From positions 1 to 64,000 of the IMG/VR virus record IMGVR_UViG_3300036820_000005: a stretch of 64,000 bases of DNA. One strand, 5' to 3'. The translations under genes were made by a program, and so were the position numbers. This DNA comes from a virus. This document shows, in pieces, positions 63,655 through 64,000 of the stretch (position 1 is the stretch's first letter; each line of letters begins with the position of its first letter). A model generated the notes under the pieces. It did not search any database and was not told the origin of the DNA. It saw nothing but the letters and a program-made list of their open reading frames with translations.

Positions 63655-64000
63655 ATGTTCACCCTGACCTGCGACGGCGTCTGCGGTACGACCGCGTACG
63701 CGGACTGCCAGTGCCCCGACGGGTACGACCCGCGGACGGCCGGGCACCTGCCCGGCTGCCAGATGGTAAACCTGGGCGCCCTGGTGGTCTGCCCGGCAGA
63801 CTCCGACTGCTGCCAGGAGGACCACGACCACGACGCGGCCGGCAACGCCTGCACCGCCGACCACCCGGCCGGGTCCTGCCCGGCCCCGGCGGCGTGCAAG
63901 CTCTGGGCGAACGTCCGGTCCCACCACGAGGACCCCGACGCCGCAGGGCTCCCGGTGTCCTGCCCCGGCGGGCACTGCGGCAAGGGCGTACCGGACTGCA
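63655..64000 (+). CDS. Cys-rich protein, cut by the window end
   Basis: From the ATG at 63655 an open frame runs off the window without a stop (115 codons). It is very Cys-rich (CDGVCGTTAYADCQC, CCQEDHDHD, SCPAPAACKLW), probably with several zinc sites. Function unknown; the missing 3' end is beyond 64000. Confidence 0.55.
   Translation, partial: MFTLTCDGVCGTTAYADCQCPDGYDPRTAGHLPGCQMVNLGALVVCPADSDCCQEDHDHDAAGNACTADHPAGSCPAPAACKLWANVRSHHEDPDAAGLPVSCPGGHCGKGVPDC

Noticed and set aside
1-64000. CRISPR array, rRNA genes or capsid/tail genes
   Set aside because: No regularly spaced repeats, no rRNA-like stretch and no protein with virion signatures were found in either strand.

Overview
The window is a very GC-rich accessory element from an actinobacterium, most likely a Streptomyces-like or Streptosporangiales-like actinomycete. 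The signs are a WhiB-type iron-sulfur protein, a DUF2637 membrane protein beside an FtsK/TraB-like DNA translocase, an XRE regulator with a TPR-like C-terminus, and many small protein families otherwise met in actinophages (DUF6221, DUF6907, DUF3560). No rRNA, CRISPR array, capsid, tail or large terminase gene is visible. I read it as an integrative conjugative element (AICE-like) or phage-plasmid hybrid. The left end is probably near position 1, because the integrase lies there. The right end is outside the window, because the last gene is cut.

Layout. 0.2-1.8 kb (minus): tyrosine integrase preceded by a small gene that repeats the integrase N-terminus. 1.9-7.1 kb (minus): transfer operon of DUF2637 protein, small membrane protein, FtsK/TraB-like translocase and small Cys-rich or basic proteins, ending at a hairpin. 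A cluster of GGTAGCGCC repeats just after the translocase gene is a candidate transfer site. 7.8-8.8 kb: divergent regulators, a probable XRE repressor (minus) and a Cro-like protein (plus). 8.8-15.4 kb (plus): ERF-type annealing protein, UvrD-like helicase, HTH and winged-helix proteins, HNH nuclease, WhiB-like protein. 15.6-22.8 kb (plus): DUF488-like protein, DUF3560-methyltransferase fusion, a tRNA-Gly-like gene, a putative Mom-like GNAT protein, a ParB/Srx-fold protein and a short sliding-clamp homologue, which together suggest DNA modification and replication. 22.9-23.2 kb: a gene-free array of long hairpins. 23.3-27.3 kb: XRE, GntR and XRE-TPR regulators and a secreted lysozyme-fold protein. 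27.3-64 kb (plus): about 100 mostly small genes packed head to tail with ATGA/GTGA overlaps, including a second ParB-like protein, HNH nucleases, a terminase-small-like protein and a possible Acb2/Tad1-like cyclic-nucleotide sponge.

Control. The hexamer TTCTAC(A/G) and its complement recur about 38 times by hand count, almost all in the few non-coding gaps and never in the gene-dense 46.3-64 kb run. They form dyads around the divergent regulator genes and sit inside the -35/-10 spacer and just after the -10 of five related promoters (27.4, 28.9, 33.0, 38.7, 46.2 kb). This looks like a dispersed operator set for the XRE repressor, comparable in logic to phage stoperators. Four of the five promoter units run promoter, short leader ORF, then a 43-base RNA hairpin that mimics a tRNA T-arm and acceptor end with compensatory changes, then the operon. 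That arrangement is the most novel feature I see.
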